Part shown: in pieces, positions 9,673 to 17,918 of the stretch
Layout of the letters: each line of letters starts with the position of its first letter
Position numbering within the stretch: the stretch's first letter is position 1
From: AC-32 sp963746155
Lineage (GTDB): Bacteria > Actinomycetota > Thermoleophilia > Gaiellales > Gaiellaceae
NCBI GenBank assembly: GCA_963746155.1
Contig: CAVVAB010000012.1
Location: forward strand, 1,054,001 to 1,118,000
Direction of reading: 5' to 3'
Length of the DNA: 64,000 bases
The notes under the pieces: generated by a model
Database searches by the model: none
What the model was told of the DNA's origin: nothing
Seen by the model: the letters and a program-made list of their open reading frames with translations, nothing else
Program-made: the position numbers and the translations under genes

Positions 9673-10971
9673 TCGGGCGCCAAGTCTAGCGGCGGGGTGA
9701 TCGGGGTCATCGTCGCGGGCTCTGGCTTCGGCGTGCGTCGCACACCTTCCGGGAGCCGGCGCTCGAGGGCCAGGCAGCCGAGGGCGGAGAACACGCAGAC
9801 CCCGGCCGCGATTGGCCAGACCGCGTACGGGTGCCAGCCGAGCAGCGCGCCTCCGACCAGCGGGCCGAGGATCCCGCCGGCGCTCCAGGACATCGCGCTG
9901 AGCGCGAAGTAGCGTCCGCGTAGGGGGTCAGGCGCGAGGTCCACGACAAGGGGCGCTTGCGTCGGGCCTTGCAGCGTCTCGCCGACGGCGAAGACCATCG
10001 TCGCGCCGACGAAGACGAGCGCTGCCGAGCCCGCGGTGAGCCACTCGCCGGCCGCGAGGACGATCAGCGAGGCGACGGCCCACAGGACGTTCATCAGCGC
10101 GAGCGCGGCCATCCGGCGCCTGCCCTCGAGCGCCTTCGCGACGGGCAGCTGGATCAGGACGATCAGCAGCGTGTTGCCGAGCCAGATCAGCCCGATCCAG
10201 CGCTCGCTCACGTCCGCGTAGTTCTTGGCGAACGGGGGCAGCAGCGCGAACACCTCGTAGCCGACGGCGACGAACAGCACGTTCAGGCCGAGCAGCCCGA
10301 CGAAGTTGCGGTTGCGCAGGACGGCCCGGTAGCCGCCCGCCTTGCGTTCGTCGTGGGCTTCGGCTTCGTCGGGCGGGGGCTCCTTCACCGTCGAGAGGAT
10401 CAGGGCGAAGACGAGGAACGTCGCCGCGTCGAGCAGGAACAGCACGGTGAAGCTCTCGGGGTGGGCGGTGGTCGCGATCAGGCCGCCGACGAGCGCGCCG
10501 AGCCCGATCCCGAGGTTCATGCTGACCCGCTGCAGCGCGTAGGCCGAGTGCCGCTCGTCCGGAGACGTGAGGCGCGAGAGCAGCGTCGACTGGCCGGGCC
10601 AGAAGCAGGCCGTGCCGGCGCCCTCGAGCGCGAGGAAGCGCGAAGGCCTGCCAGGGCTCTCGGATCAGCGGGAAGAGCGCGAACGCGGCAGCCTGGAGCA
10701 AGAGGCCGAGGAGGAGCGTGTTCCGCCCGCCGATCCGGTCGACCGTCGGGCCGGCCGCGAGCCCGACGAGCAGCGCGGCGGCGCCGGCCGTTGCGAGCGC
10801 GAGGCCCGACTCCGCGAACGAGATCCCGCGGACGTTGTGGAGGTAGATGATGATGAACGGGAGGACGATCCCGTTCCCGAGCGAGTTGACCACGCCGCCC
10901 GACTGCACGAGCCAGACCGTGCGCGGGAGGTGCGGATCGAGGCGCCGCAGGTACGCGGTGAAGCCGGCCAA
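9663..10971 (-). CDS. MFS transporter, paralogue of the 3141-4531 gene, one frameshift
   Basis: Two minus-strand frames join into one ~435-residue major facilitator. The N-terminal part reads LPRTVWLVQSGGVVNSLG and the loop between helices 2 and 3 GPTVDRIGGRN. After a one-base insertion near 10636 the C-terminal frame continues as LALEGAGTACFWPGQ and runs to the stop inside the duplicated tRNA half. It is colinear with the other broken MFS in this window; both carry NSLGNGIVLPF and ESFT-LFLLDA. TTG 10971 is the likely start, divergent from the enolase-family gene with only 19 bp between. Confidence 0.75.
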
Positions 10972-10990
10972 CGGCTCTAAGGTATCGGCC

Positions 10991-12001
10991 GTGGAGCTCG
11001 AGGCCCGGACCGCGACGCTGAGGATGGCGGAGACGTTCGTCATCTCGCGCGGAGCCTCCGACGAGGCGGAGGTCGTGACCGTCGAGGTCCGCCACGACGG
11101 CGTGAGCGGCTTCGGCGAGGCGAACCCGATCGACCGCTACGAGGAGTCGGCGGCTTCGGCGGTCGCGTTCCTCGAGTCGGCCGGGGAGCTGCTCGGCGAC
11201 GACCCGTTCGCGCTGGAGGCGATCGAGGCGCGGCTGGCCGAGCGGCCGGGCGAGCAGGCGGCCAAGGCCGCGCTCGACGCGGCGCTGCACGACCTCTGCG
11301 GGAAGCTGGCCGGGCTCCCGGTCTGGAAGCTGCTCGGTCTCGAGCGCGCAGGCCCGCCGACCTCGTGGACGATCTGGCTCGGCGACCCGGACGACATGGC
11401 GCGGCGGGCCGAGAAGGTACGCGGGCGCTTCAAGCGTCTCAAACTGAAGCTCGGCGGCCGCGACGGGCTGGACGTCGAGCGCGTGCGCGCCGTGCGCGGC
11501 GTCTCCGATGTGCCGCTGCAGGTGGACGTCAACGAGTACTGGTCGCTGGACGAGGCGCTCGAGGCGTTGCCGAAGCTGAAGGAGCTCGGGGTCGAGTACT
11601 GCGAGCAGCCGTTGCCCGCCGGCTCGCCCGACGGGCCCGAGCTGAAGCAGCGCTCGCCGCTGCCCATCTACGTCGACGAGGACTGCATGACGCTGGCCGA
11701 CGTGGCCGGTTGCGCGGAGCGTGCCCACGGGCTGACGGTCAAGCTCGCGAAGTCGGGCGGGATCCGCGAGGCGGTTCGGATGGCGCACGCCGGTCGGGCG
11801 CTCGGGCTCGGGCTGATGCTCGGCTGCATGAACGAGTCGGGCCTGGCCGTGGCGGCGGGCGCGCAGGTCGCGAGCCTCTTCGACCACGTCGACCTCGACG
11901 GCAACCTGCTCCTCGTCGAGGACCCCTGGCCGGGCATCGAGCTCGTCGACGGCGTCCAGCTGCCATCGCTCGAGCCGGGCCTCGGCGTCAAACCGGCGTG
12001 A
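10991..12001 (+). CDS. enolase-superfamily racemase/epimerase, DgcA / dipeptide-epimerase-like
   Basis: The 336-residue protein has the capping domain and TIM barrel of the muconate-lactonising subgroup. The catalytic KxK is seen in RLKLKLGG, the metal ligands in QVDVNEYW, YCEQPLP and YVDEDC, and the second catalytic lysine in TVKLAKSGG. The next gene, a DUF1611 protein, overlaps it by GTGA. From family knowledge this pair matches DgcA (N-acetyl-D-glutamate racemase) with DgcN (D-glutamate N-acetyltransferase). The alternative is an L-Ala-D/L-Glu dipeptide epimerase working on murein peptides. TAAGGT lies 7 nt before the GTG start. Confidence 0.8.
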   Translation: MELEARTATLRMAETFVISRGASDEAEVVTVEVRHDGVSGFGEANPIDRYEESAASAVAFLESAGELLGDDPFALEAIEARLAERPGEQAAKAALDAALHDLCGKLAGLPVWKLLGLERAGPPTSWTIWLGDPDDMARRAEKVRGRFKRLKLKLGGRDGLDVERVRAVRGVSDVPLQVDVNEYWSLDEALEALPKLKELGVEYCEQPLPAGSPDGPELKQRSPLPIYVDEDCMTLADVAGCAERAHGLTVKLAKSGGIREAVRMAHAGRALGLGLMLGCMNESGLAVAAGAQVASLFDHVDLDGNLLLVEDPWPGIELVDGVQLPSLEPGLGVKPA

Positions 12002-13041
12002 CCGACGCCTCGAAGCGGTACCTGATCCTCGCCGAGGGTCGCTCGGGCGACGCGCACTACGGGAAGACCGCGCGCGGCGTGATCCGCTACGGGCCGCATC
12101 CGACGGTCGCGCTCCTCGACTCGACGCGGCCCGGTGAGACCCACGACGGGATCCCGATCGTGGCGACCGTCGAGGAGGCGCTGCCGTATGAGCCGACGAC
12201 CGCGCTCGTCGGCGTCGCCACTCAGGGCGGCCGCTTCCCGCCGGCCTGGCGCGAGCTGCTGAAGGCGTGCATCGAGGCGGGGCTCGACGTCGAGAACGGC
12301 CTGCACGAGTTCCTGGCCGACGATCCCGAGCTGGCCGGGCTCGCGGCTGCACGGGGCGTTGAGCTCCGCGACCTGCGCAGGCCGCCGCCCGACCTCAACG
12401 TGCCGACCGGCGAGAACCTGGAGATCCCCGCCTGGATCGCGCTCACGGTCGGCTCCGACTGCGCGATCGGCAAGAAGACCGTCGCGCTCGAGCTCGATCT
12501 CGAGGCCCGTCGCCGGGGCATCGGCTCGGTCTTCGTCCCGACAGGCCAGACGGGGATCGCGATCGCCGGCTGGGGGATCGCCGTCGACGCGGTCGTCTCC
12601 GACTTCCTCGCAGGTGCGGCCGAGCGGCTCGTGGTCGAGGGCCACAGGCGCGGGGGAGAGCTCCTGTTCGTCGAGGGTCAGGGCTCGCTCTCGCATCCGG
12701 CGTACTCGGGCGTCACGCTCGGGCTGATCCACGGATCGGCGCCGCACGCGTTCGTGCTCTGCCATCGCGCGGGGGCGACGGAGATCGAGGGCTACCCCGG
12801 CCACCCGCTCCCGAGCCTGCCCGAGCTCGTCGAGCTGCACGAGCGGATCTCGCTGCCGCTCCGTCCCGCACGGGTCGCGTGCATCGCGCTCAACACGGCG
12901 CACCTCGACGAGGACGAAGCGCGCGAGGCGATCGCCGGGACCGGCGAGGAGACTGGCCTGCCCGCGGACGACCCGGTACGGTTCGGCGCCGGGCCGCTCC
13001 TGGACGCGCTGCTGGCCGTGCAGGCAGACGGCGCCCGATGA
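11998..13041 (+). CDS. DUF1611 family protein, DgcN-like
   Basis: This 347-residue protein has an N-terminal Rossmann-like domain (to about residue 120) and a C-terminal P-loop-like domain with VGSDCAIGKKT in place of a normal Walker A. It also contains FVPTGQTGIAIAGWG and LLFVEGQGSLSHPAYSGV, hallmarks of DUF1611. Members called DgcN N-acetylate D-glutamate in a D-glutamate degradation route, next to the racemase DgcA. Overlaps on both sides (GTGA with the upstream gene, ATGA with the downstream one) place it in an operon. The assignment rests on family plus context, not on known active-site residues. Confidence 0.75.
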   Translation: MTDASKRYLILAEGRSGDAHYGKTARGVIRYGPHPTVALLDSTRPGETHDGIPIVATVEEALPYEPTTALVGVATQGGRFPPAWRELLKACIEAGLDVENGLHEFLADDPELAGLAAARGVELRDLRRPPPDLNVPTGENLEIPAWIALTVGSDCAIGKKTVALELDLEARRRGIGSVFVPTGQTGIAIAGWGIAVDAVVSDFLAGAAERLVVEGHRRGGELLFVEGQGSLSHPAYSGVTLGLIHGSAPHAFVLCHRAGATEIEGYPGHPLPSLPELVELHERISLPLRPARVACIALNTAHLDEDEAREAIAGTGEETGLPADDPVRFGAGPLLDALLAVQADGAR

Positions 13042-14627
13042 CGAATCTCCGGCGCACGTCCTCCGCCGGACGTGCAACGCTAGGAAGGGGTCAGATCACG
13101 CGAGGAGAGACGACAACGAGGATTGCCTGCCTGTTCGCACTGGCGTGCGCGACGCTCGCGCTCGCCGGCGCCGCCCAGGCCGCGCTCTCGATCGGGGTCA
13201 GCGAGGACCGCGGCCGCGACAACCCGACAACGTTCTTCGCGTCGCTGACCGACATCGGGCTCTCGCAGAACCGCATCTCGATCTTCTGGGACCCGGCGAA
13301 CCCGGACGTGATCAGCGGGAGGACGGCGCTCGAGGCCTGGCTGCCGATGGCGCAGACGGCCGGCGTGCGCGTCGTGCTCGCGATCGCGCCGAAGACGCCG
13401 ACCGCGCTCACCGCGTCACCCTCGGCGCCCAGCGAGTTCGCGGCCTTCGTCGCGCAGGTCGCGAAGGCGTTCCCGCAGGTGAAGGACTACGTGATCGGCA
13501 ACGAGCCGAACCAGCCCGCGTTCTGGCTCCCGCAGTACGACCCGGCCGGCAAGCCGGTCTCGGCCGCCGCGTACGAGACCGTGCTGGCGAAGTCGTACGA
13601 CACGCTGAAGTCCGTCGACCCGACGATCACGGTGATCGGCGTCGGGCTCTCCCCGCGCGGGAACGACAACCCGAACGCAAAGAGCAACGTCTCGCGCTCA
13701 CCGGTCCGCTTCATGCACGAGCTCGGCCAGGCCTACCGGGCGAGCGGCCGGACGAAGCCGCTGATGGACGAGCTCGCCTTCCATCCCTACCCGGTCAAGA
13801 ACACCGACCCGCCCTTCGTCGGCTACGCGTGGCCGAACGCGGGCCTCGCGAACCTCGACCGGATCAAGCAGGCCGTCTGGGACGCGTTCCACGGGACCGC
13901 CCAGTCGACCTTTGCCGAGACCGGCGTCCAGTCGTTCACGCCGCCGCTGAAGCTCGAGCTCGACGAGATCGGCTGGCAGGTCGCGATCATGCCGGGCCTC
14001 GCGAACCTCTACTCGGGCACCGAGACGATCCCGACGATCGACGAGGCGACGCAGGCCGGCTACTACGCCGACGCGATCACGGCCGCCGAATGCGACCCGA
14101 CCGTCAGCTCGCTCAGCTTCTTCCTGCTCCTCGACGAGCCGGTGCTCTCGCGCTGGCAGAGCGGGCTCGAGCGGATCGACGGGTCGCACCGGCCGTCGTA
14201 CAGCACGGTCAAGCAGGTGATCGCGGACACCGACGGCAACTGCCGCGACAGCCTCGTCGGCTGGACGCACGCCGCGGGGATCCTCGCGCCGCGGGTCGTC
14301 TTCGGCGACCTGAAGCGCAGGCGCACGACGCGGACCACGAAGTGGAGCTTCACCGCGGGCGCGAAGGAGGAGGCCGTCTTCCGGGCGGGGATCTTCCCGG
14401 CCGGGACGACGAAGCGCACGATCGCCTCGCGTCTCGTGCGCAGCAACCCGAGGGCGCTCCTGTCGACGGCCGGGCTGATCAAGGCGAAGAACCGGGTCGT
14501 CGCCTTCCCCAGGCGCAAGCTGAAGAAAGGGCGGTACGTTTTCGCGATCAGGATGCAGGCGACGATGAACCCCTCCCGCGTGACCGTTGTCGTCAGCTCC
14601 CGCTTCCGCGTGAGCGCACCCGGATGA
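13038..14627 (+). CDS. secreted glycoside-hydrolase-like protein (clan A type)
   Basis: 529 residues with an extended basic N-terminus and then a hydrophobic signal segment ending AGAAQA near residue 49. The mature part looks like a TIM-barrel glycosidase: YVIGNEPNQPAFW supplies a candidate acid/base Glu after Asn, as in GH5/GH39-type enzymes, and LELDEIGWQ could hold the nucleophile. A basic beta-rich C-terminal domain (from about residue 425) has no obvious family. The start ATG overlaps the previous stop (ATGA), and the aminopeptidase gene follows in the same way. Substrate unknown. Confidence 0.7.
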   Translation: MTNLRRTSSAGRATLGRGQITRGETTTRIACLFALACATLALAGAAQAALSIGVSEDRGRDNPTTFFASLTDIGLSQNRISIFWDPANPDVISGRTALEAWLPMAQTAGVRVVLAIAPKTPTALTASPSAPSEFAAFVAQVAKAFPQVKDYVIGNEPNQPAFWLPQYDPAGKPVSAAAYETVLAKSYDTLKSVDPTITVIGVGLSPRGNDNPNAKSNVSRSPVRFMHELGQAYRASGRTKPLMDELAFHPYPVKNTDPPFVGYAWPNAGLANLDRIKQAVWDAFHGTAQSTFAETGVQSFTPPLKLELDEIGWQVAIMPGLANLYSGTETIPTIDEATQAGYYADAITAAECDPTVSSLSFFLLLDEPVLSRWQSGLERIDGSHRPSYSTVKQVIADTDGNCRDSLVGWTHAAGILAPRVVFGDLKRRRTTRTTKWSFTAGAKEEAVFRAGIFPAGTTKRTIASRLVRSNPRALLSTAGLIKAKNRVVAFPRRKLKKGRYVFAIRMQATMNPSRVTVVVSSRFRVSAPG

Positions 14628-15745
14628 CGGATCCGCGCCTCGCGCGCCTCGCCGAGCTGATCACGGGCTACTCGCTCGAGCTGCAGGCCGGCAAGATCCT
14701 GCGCATCGACACGCCTGCGGTGGCCTTGCCGCTCGCGACGGAGCTGTACCGCGCCGCGCTGCATATCGGCGCCTTCCCGTACGTGAACGTCGAGCTCGAG
14801 GAGCTGAAGGAAGTCCTGGTTCGTGAGGGCACGGACGAGCAGCTCGACTTCGTCTCGCCGGTCGCGGAGAAGGAGATCGATCTCGTCGACGCGATCGTGA
14901 CGATCTGGGCCGAGGAGAACACGCGGGCGTTGACCGGCGCGCCGCCCGAGCGGCACCAGCGGCTGATCGCGGCGACGCGCGAGCTGACCAACCGGCGGTG
15001 GGCGCGGATCGCGGCGCACGAGCTGCGCTGGTGCGGCGTGCTCTTCCCGACTCCCGCGCACGCCCAGGACGCGGGGATGTCGATGCGGGAGTACGAGCGG
15101 TTCGTCTACCGCGCCTGCCACGTCGAGGAGGACGGGGACCCGGTCGCCCACTGGCTGGCGACGCGCGAGGAGCTGTTGCGGCGGGCCGGCCAGCTCGGCC
15201 GCACACGCGAGCTGCGGATCGTCGGCCCGGACACCGATCTCCGCGTCGTCGTCGAGGGACGCGCGTGGGAGGTTGCGGACGGGCGCTACAACATGCCCGA
15301 CGGCGAGGTGTACACGAGCCCCGTCGAGTCGGAGACCGAAGGTCACATCCGCTTCACGTTTCCTGCGCTCTTCCAGGGGCGCGAGGTCGAGGACATCCGC
15401 CTGAGCTTCGAGGGCGGCGAGGTGGTCGCCGCCGAGGCCGCGCGGGGAGGCTCCTTCCTGGACGCGCTGCTCGACCTCGACGACGGGGCGCGGAGGCTCG
15501 GCGAGGTCGCGTTCGGCATGAACTACGAGATCGACGAGTTCACGAGCAACACGCTCTTCGACGAGAAGATCGGCGGCACGTTGCACGTCGCGCTCGGGGC
15601 CGCGTTCAAGGAGCTCGGCGGGCGCAACGAGTCCGCGCTCCACTGGGACCTCGTGTGCGATCTCCGTACCGAGGGCGAGATCTACGCCGACGGCGAGCCG
15701 GTGTGGCGTGCCGGCCGTTTCCTGGAGGCCGTGGCGCCTGCTTGA
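14624..15745 (+). CDS. M29-family metallo-aminopeptidase (AmpS/thermophilic aminopeptidase type)
   Basis: The 373-residue protein matches the M29 fold. Metal-binding candidates are the Glu in SPVESETEGHIRF, the Glu in GMNYEIDEFTSNTLFDEKIGG and the His/Asp in ESALHWDLVCD. The opening LARLAELITGYSLELQAGKILRI is typical. It would release N-terminal amino acids in the cytoplasm. It is the last gene of the overlapping dgcA-like/dgcN-like/glycosidase/aminopeptidase set, which together suggests peptide, murein or glycan scavenging; that link is inference. Confidence 0.85.
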   Translation: MTDPRLARLAELITGYSLELQAGKILRIDTPAVALPLATELYRAALHIGAFPYVNVELEELKEVLVREGTDEQLDFVSPVAEKEIDLVDAIVTIWAEENTRALTGAPPERHQRLIAATRELTNRRWARIAAHELRWCGVLFPTPAHAQDAGMSMREYERFVYRACHVEEDGDPVAHWLATREELLRRAGQLGRTRELRIVGPDTDLRVVVEGRAWEVADGRYNMPDGEVYTSPVESETEGHIRFTFPALFQGREVEDIRLSFEGGEVVAAEAARGGSFLDALLDLDDGARRLGEVAFGMNYEIDEFTSNTLFDEKIGGTLHVALGAAFKELGGRNESALHWDLVCDLRTEGEIYADGEPVWRAGRFLEAVAPA

Positions 15746-15786
15746 CACGAACACGCGTTCGCGTTAGCATGGCGAACGTATGTTCG
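15742..15786 (+). promoter_or_regulatory. sigma-70-type promoter with two LexA (SOS) boxes
   Basis: TTGACA (15742-15747) and TAGCAT (15765-15770) are separated by 17 bp. CGAACACGCGTTCG (15748-15761) fills the spacer and CGAACGTATGTTCG (15773-15786) covers the ATG start at 15780. Both are perfect CGAAC-N4-GTTCG palindromes, the LexA/DinR operator of actinobacteria and Bacillus, with centres 25 bp apart. Such a layout should give tight LexA repression relieved by DNA damage. Confidence 0.85.
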
Positions 15787-16019
15787 GCAAAACGCTTCTT
15801 CTCGTACTGCTCGTCCTCGTCGCCTGGGCGTTCGTGGCCCGCGCGTCGCAGGGAGCCGGGCACACGCAGCGCTACACCGTGAAGCCGGGCGACACGCTCT
15901 GGTCGATCGCCGTCACGCACTACGCGGGCGATCCTCGCGACGGCATCTGGAAGATCCAGCGCGAGAACCACCTCGGCGCCACGCTCATCCGCCCGGGTGA
16001 GCGGCTCCTGCTCCCCTAG
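15780..16019 (+). CDS. small LysM protein, candidate SOS-induced division inhibitor (YneA/ChiZ-like)
   Basis: 79 residues: one N-terminal membrane anchor (about 5-22) and a single LysM domain (about 31-78) with YTVKPGDTLWSIAVTHY and a C-terminal IRPGERLLLP. This is the architecture of B. subtilis YneA and of the mycobacterial Rv2719c/ChiZ type, which are LexA-controlled cell-division inhibitors. Two perfect LexA boxes at the promoter support this role. No hydrolase domain is present. The ATG is 9 nt after TAGCAT, so the mRNA is nearly leaderless. Its 3' end overlaps the convergent NTF2-fold gene by 35 nt. Confidence 0.85.
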   Translation: MFGKTLLLVLLVLVAWAFVARASQGAGHTQRYTVKPGDTLWSIAVTHYAGDPRDGIWKIQRENHLGATLIRPGERLLLP

Positions 16020-16473
16020 GCTCGACGTCGGGGAGAGGGAGGCCTGCGGTGTAGACCTTCTCGCCCCGGAAGAGCCTCCTGCCCGGATCCCACGGGAAGA
16101 AGATCACGACCTTCCAGGCGAGGCGCTCGTTGGAGGGCTCGATGCCGAGCCACTCGCCCTGGTGGGTTGCGGTGACGTCGGCCTCCTCGCAGACGCCCTG
16201 CGGCCCGATCACGATGTCGGTCAGCTGGAAGTCGATGTCGGGGAAGGCGCCGAGCAGCCCCATGTAGAATCGCGTCGCGCCCTCGTGGCCGTCCCAGCGC
16301 GTACCCGTCTGGACGAGCTCGTAGACGCAGTCGTCGGTCAGCGTCGAGATCAGCCCCGGGAGGTCGCGGTTGTCCTCGGCGATCGAGTGGCGCTTCCAGA
16401 GCTCACGGATCTCGTCGTACTCCTCCGCGACCGACTCGCGGCGCAGGAGCTCCCGGACCGTGCCGCCCTCCAC
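15985..16473 (-). CDS. NTF2-like/SnoaL-type protein
   Basis: 162 residues. The pattern LISTLTDDCVYELVQTGTRWDGHEGATRFY and the later WLGIEPSNERLAWKVVIFFPWD are typical of the SnoaL/ester-cyclase branch of the NTF2 fold, which makes small cone-shaped barrels with a buried ligand pocket. No catalytic assignment is possible. TAGGCT lies 7 nt before the GTG start on the minus strand without a Shine-Dalgarno. The C-terminal ~15 residues may be an overlap extension into the LysM gene. Confidence 0.72.
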   Translation of the reverse strand: MEGGTVRELLRRESVAEEYDEIRELWKRHSIAEDNRDLPGLISTLTDDCVYELVQTGTRWDGHEGATRFYMGLLGAFPDIDFQLTDIVIGPQGVCEEADVTATHQGEWLGIEPSNERLAWKVVIFFPWDPGRRLFRGEKVYTAGLPLPDVEPRGAGAAHPGG

Positions 16474-16493
16474 GCGGCGAAGCCTAACCGCGG

Positions 16494-17843
16494 CTAGCCG
16501 GCGCTGAGAGCCGTCGCCGGCCCGTCGAGGCCAAGCTCCCGCGGCCGGTGGGCCGCGGCCCGGAAGAACGCGTCGACGACCTCCGGGGAGAACTGCGTGC
16601 CGGACCCTGCGCGGATCTCGGCCAGGGCCTGCTCGGTGGTGAGCGCGGAACGGTACGGACGCTCGGTCGTCATCGCGTCCCATGCCTCGGCGAGCCCGGT
16701 GATCGCGGCCTCGAGCGGGATCTCCTCGCCGGCAATGCCGTCGGGGTAGCCCTCGCCGTCCCAGCGCTCGTGGTGGTGGCGGATGACCGGCACCGCGTCC
16801 TTGAGCCGGCCGAACTTGCCGACGATGCGCGCACCCTCGGCCGGGTGGGTCTTCATCTGCGCGTTCTCCCAGTAGTTGAGCTCCTCGGGCTTGAGGAGAA
16901 TCGCGTCGGGCACGGCGATCTTCCCGATGTCGTGGAAGAGGGCGCCGAAGCGGAGCGCGTCGAGGCGCGCGGGGGGCAGGGCGAGCTCCTCGCCGATGAC
17001 GACTGCCACGCGCTGCACGCGCGTCGAGTGGCCGCCGGTGTTCGGGTCCTTCGCCTCGACGGTCGCGTTCAGGCTCTCGATCGCGGCCTGGGAGCTCTCC
17101 TCGAGCTGCTGGTAGGAGTCCATCAGGGCGCGAGACCGGTCCTTCAGCTCGCGCGTCTGCCGGCGAAGCGTGCTCGAGGCGCCGCGGACGAGCAGCGCAA
17201 GCGCGGTCCAGAGAGCGAGGAACACGAGAGCGACCGCGCCCCAGATCACGTGGCGCCGCGAGGCGATCGCCTGCTCCAGGTCGGCGGGGTCGGCGTAGAT
17301 CTCGTAGGCACCGAGGACGGTCTTCCCGTCGGCGCCGAGCACAGGGGCGTAGACCTCGAGCAGGTGGTTGAAGCCGAGCGAACGCTCGACCGCGTTCTCG
17401 TCCTCGTCGAGCCCGCCGATCGTGCCCGCGGTCTCGCCGTGGAGCGCCTCCTCGAGCTCGCCCTCCTCCTCGAAGCGCCTGCCGATCCGGTTCTGCGCCC
17501 GGTTCGTCCACGCGAGCACGCCGTCCGGGCGCCACACCTTGACGGTCACGAGGTTCGGGTCGCGGCGGAGCTCGCCGAGCAGCAGCGACGAGACCTTGGG
17601 GTCGACGCGAAGCCTGTCGTCGTGCACGAGCGCCGAGCGGAGGACGCCGTCCACGTACTTGGTCTCGCTCTCGCGGTGGTCAGCCACGGACTGCTCGGTC
17701 AGCGTGCGCGTGAGGACGGTGCTGAGCACGACCGCGCCGACGGCGAGAATCAGCGCGCTCGCCGCGAGGAAGACGCGAAGAAGGGTCAGCGACCGCTCGG
17801 TCGCGTCGCGCAGGTTGTCGCTTTTCGACGTCAGCAGTCGCAT
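16494..17843 (-). CDS. membrane-bound HD-GYP phosphodiesterase
   Basis: 449 residues: helix 1 (about 22-45), an extracytoplasmic sensor of ~150 residues (Cache-like by length and position), helix 2 (about 199-220), a coiled coil (225-262) and a C-terminal HD-GYP domain. The HD pair is at 304-305 in FHDIGKIAVPD and the GYP at 365-367 in HHHERWDGEGYPDG. HD-GYP proteins hydrolyse cyclic di-GMP. The last conserved block reads LAEAWDAMTTERPYR, where many members have an Asp in place of the second Glu. Signal unknown. The ATG at 17843 was chosen because it places helix 1 at the start. Confidence 0.87.
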   Translation of the reverse strand: MRLLTSKSDNLRDATERSLTLLRVFLAASALILAVGAVVLSTVLTRTLTEQSVADHRESETKYVDGVLRSALVHDDRLRVDPKVSSLLLGELRRDPNLVTVKVWRPDGVLAWTNRAQNRIGRRFEEEGELEEALHGETAGTIGGLDEDENAVERSLGFNHLLEVYAPVLGADGKTVLGAYEIYADPADLEQAIASRRHVIWGAVALVFLALWTALALLVRGASSTLRRQTRELKDRSRALMDSYQQLEESSQAAIESLNATVEAKDPNTGGHSTRVQRVAVVIGEELALPPARLDALRFGALFHDIGKIAVPDAILLKPEELNYWENAQMKTHPAEGARIVGKFGRLKDAVPVIRHHHERWDGEGYPDGIAGEEIPLEAAITGLAEAWDAMTTERPYRSALTTEQALAEIRAGSGTQFSPEVVDAFFRAAAHRPRELGLDGPATALSAG

Positions 17844-17918
17844 GACAGGCCTCAGTACCTGTTCCGGTATCGGCTGCGAGGCGAAACCGCTTGAGGCAGG
17901 CGAAACTAGACTGGTCGC

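Noticed and set aside
8797..9690. Intact integrative element at tRNA-Arg
   Set aside because: No integrase, and the direct repeat is the tRNA 5' half rather than the 3' end normally duplicated by integration.
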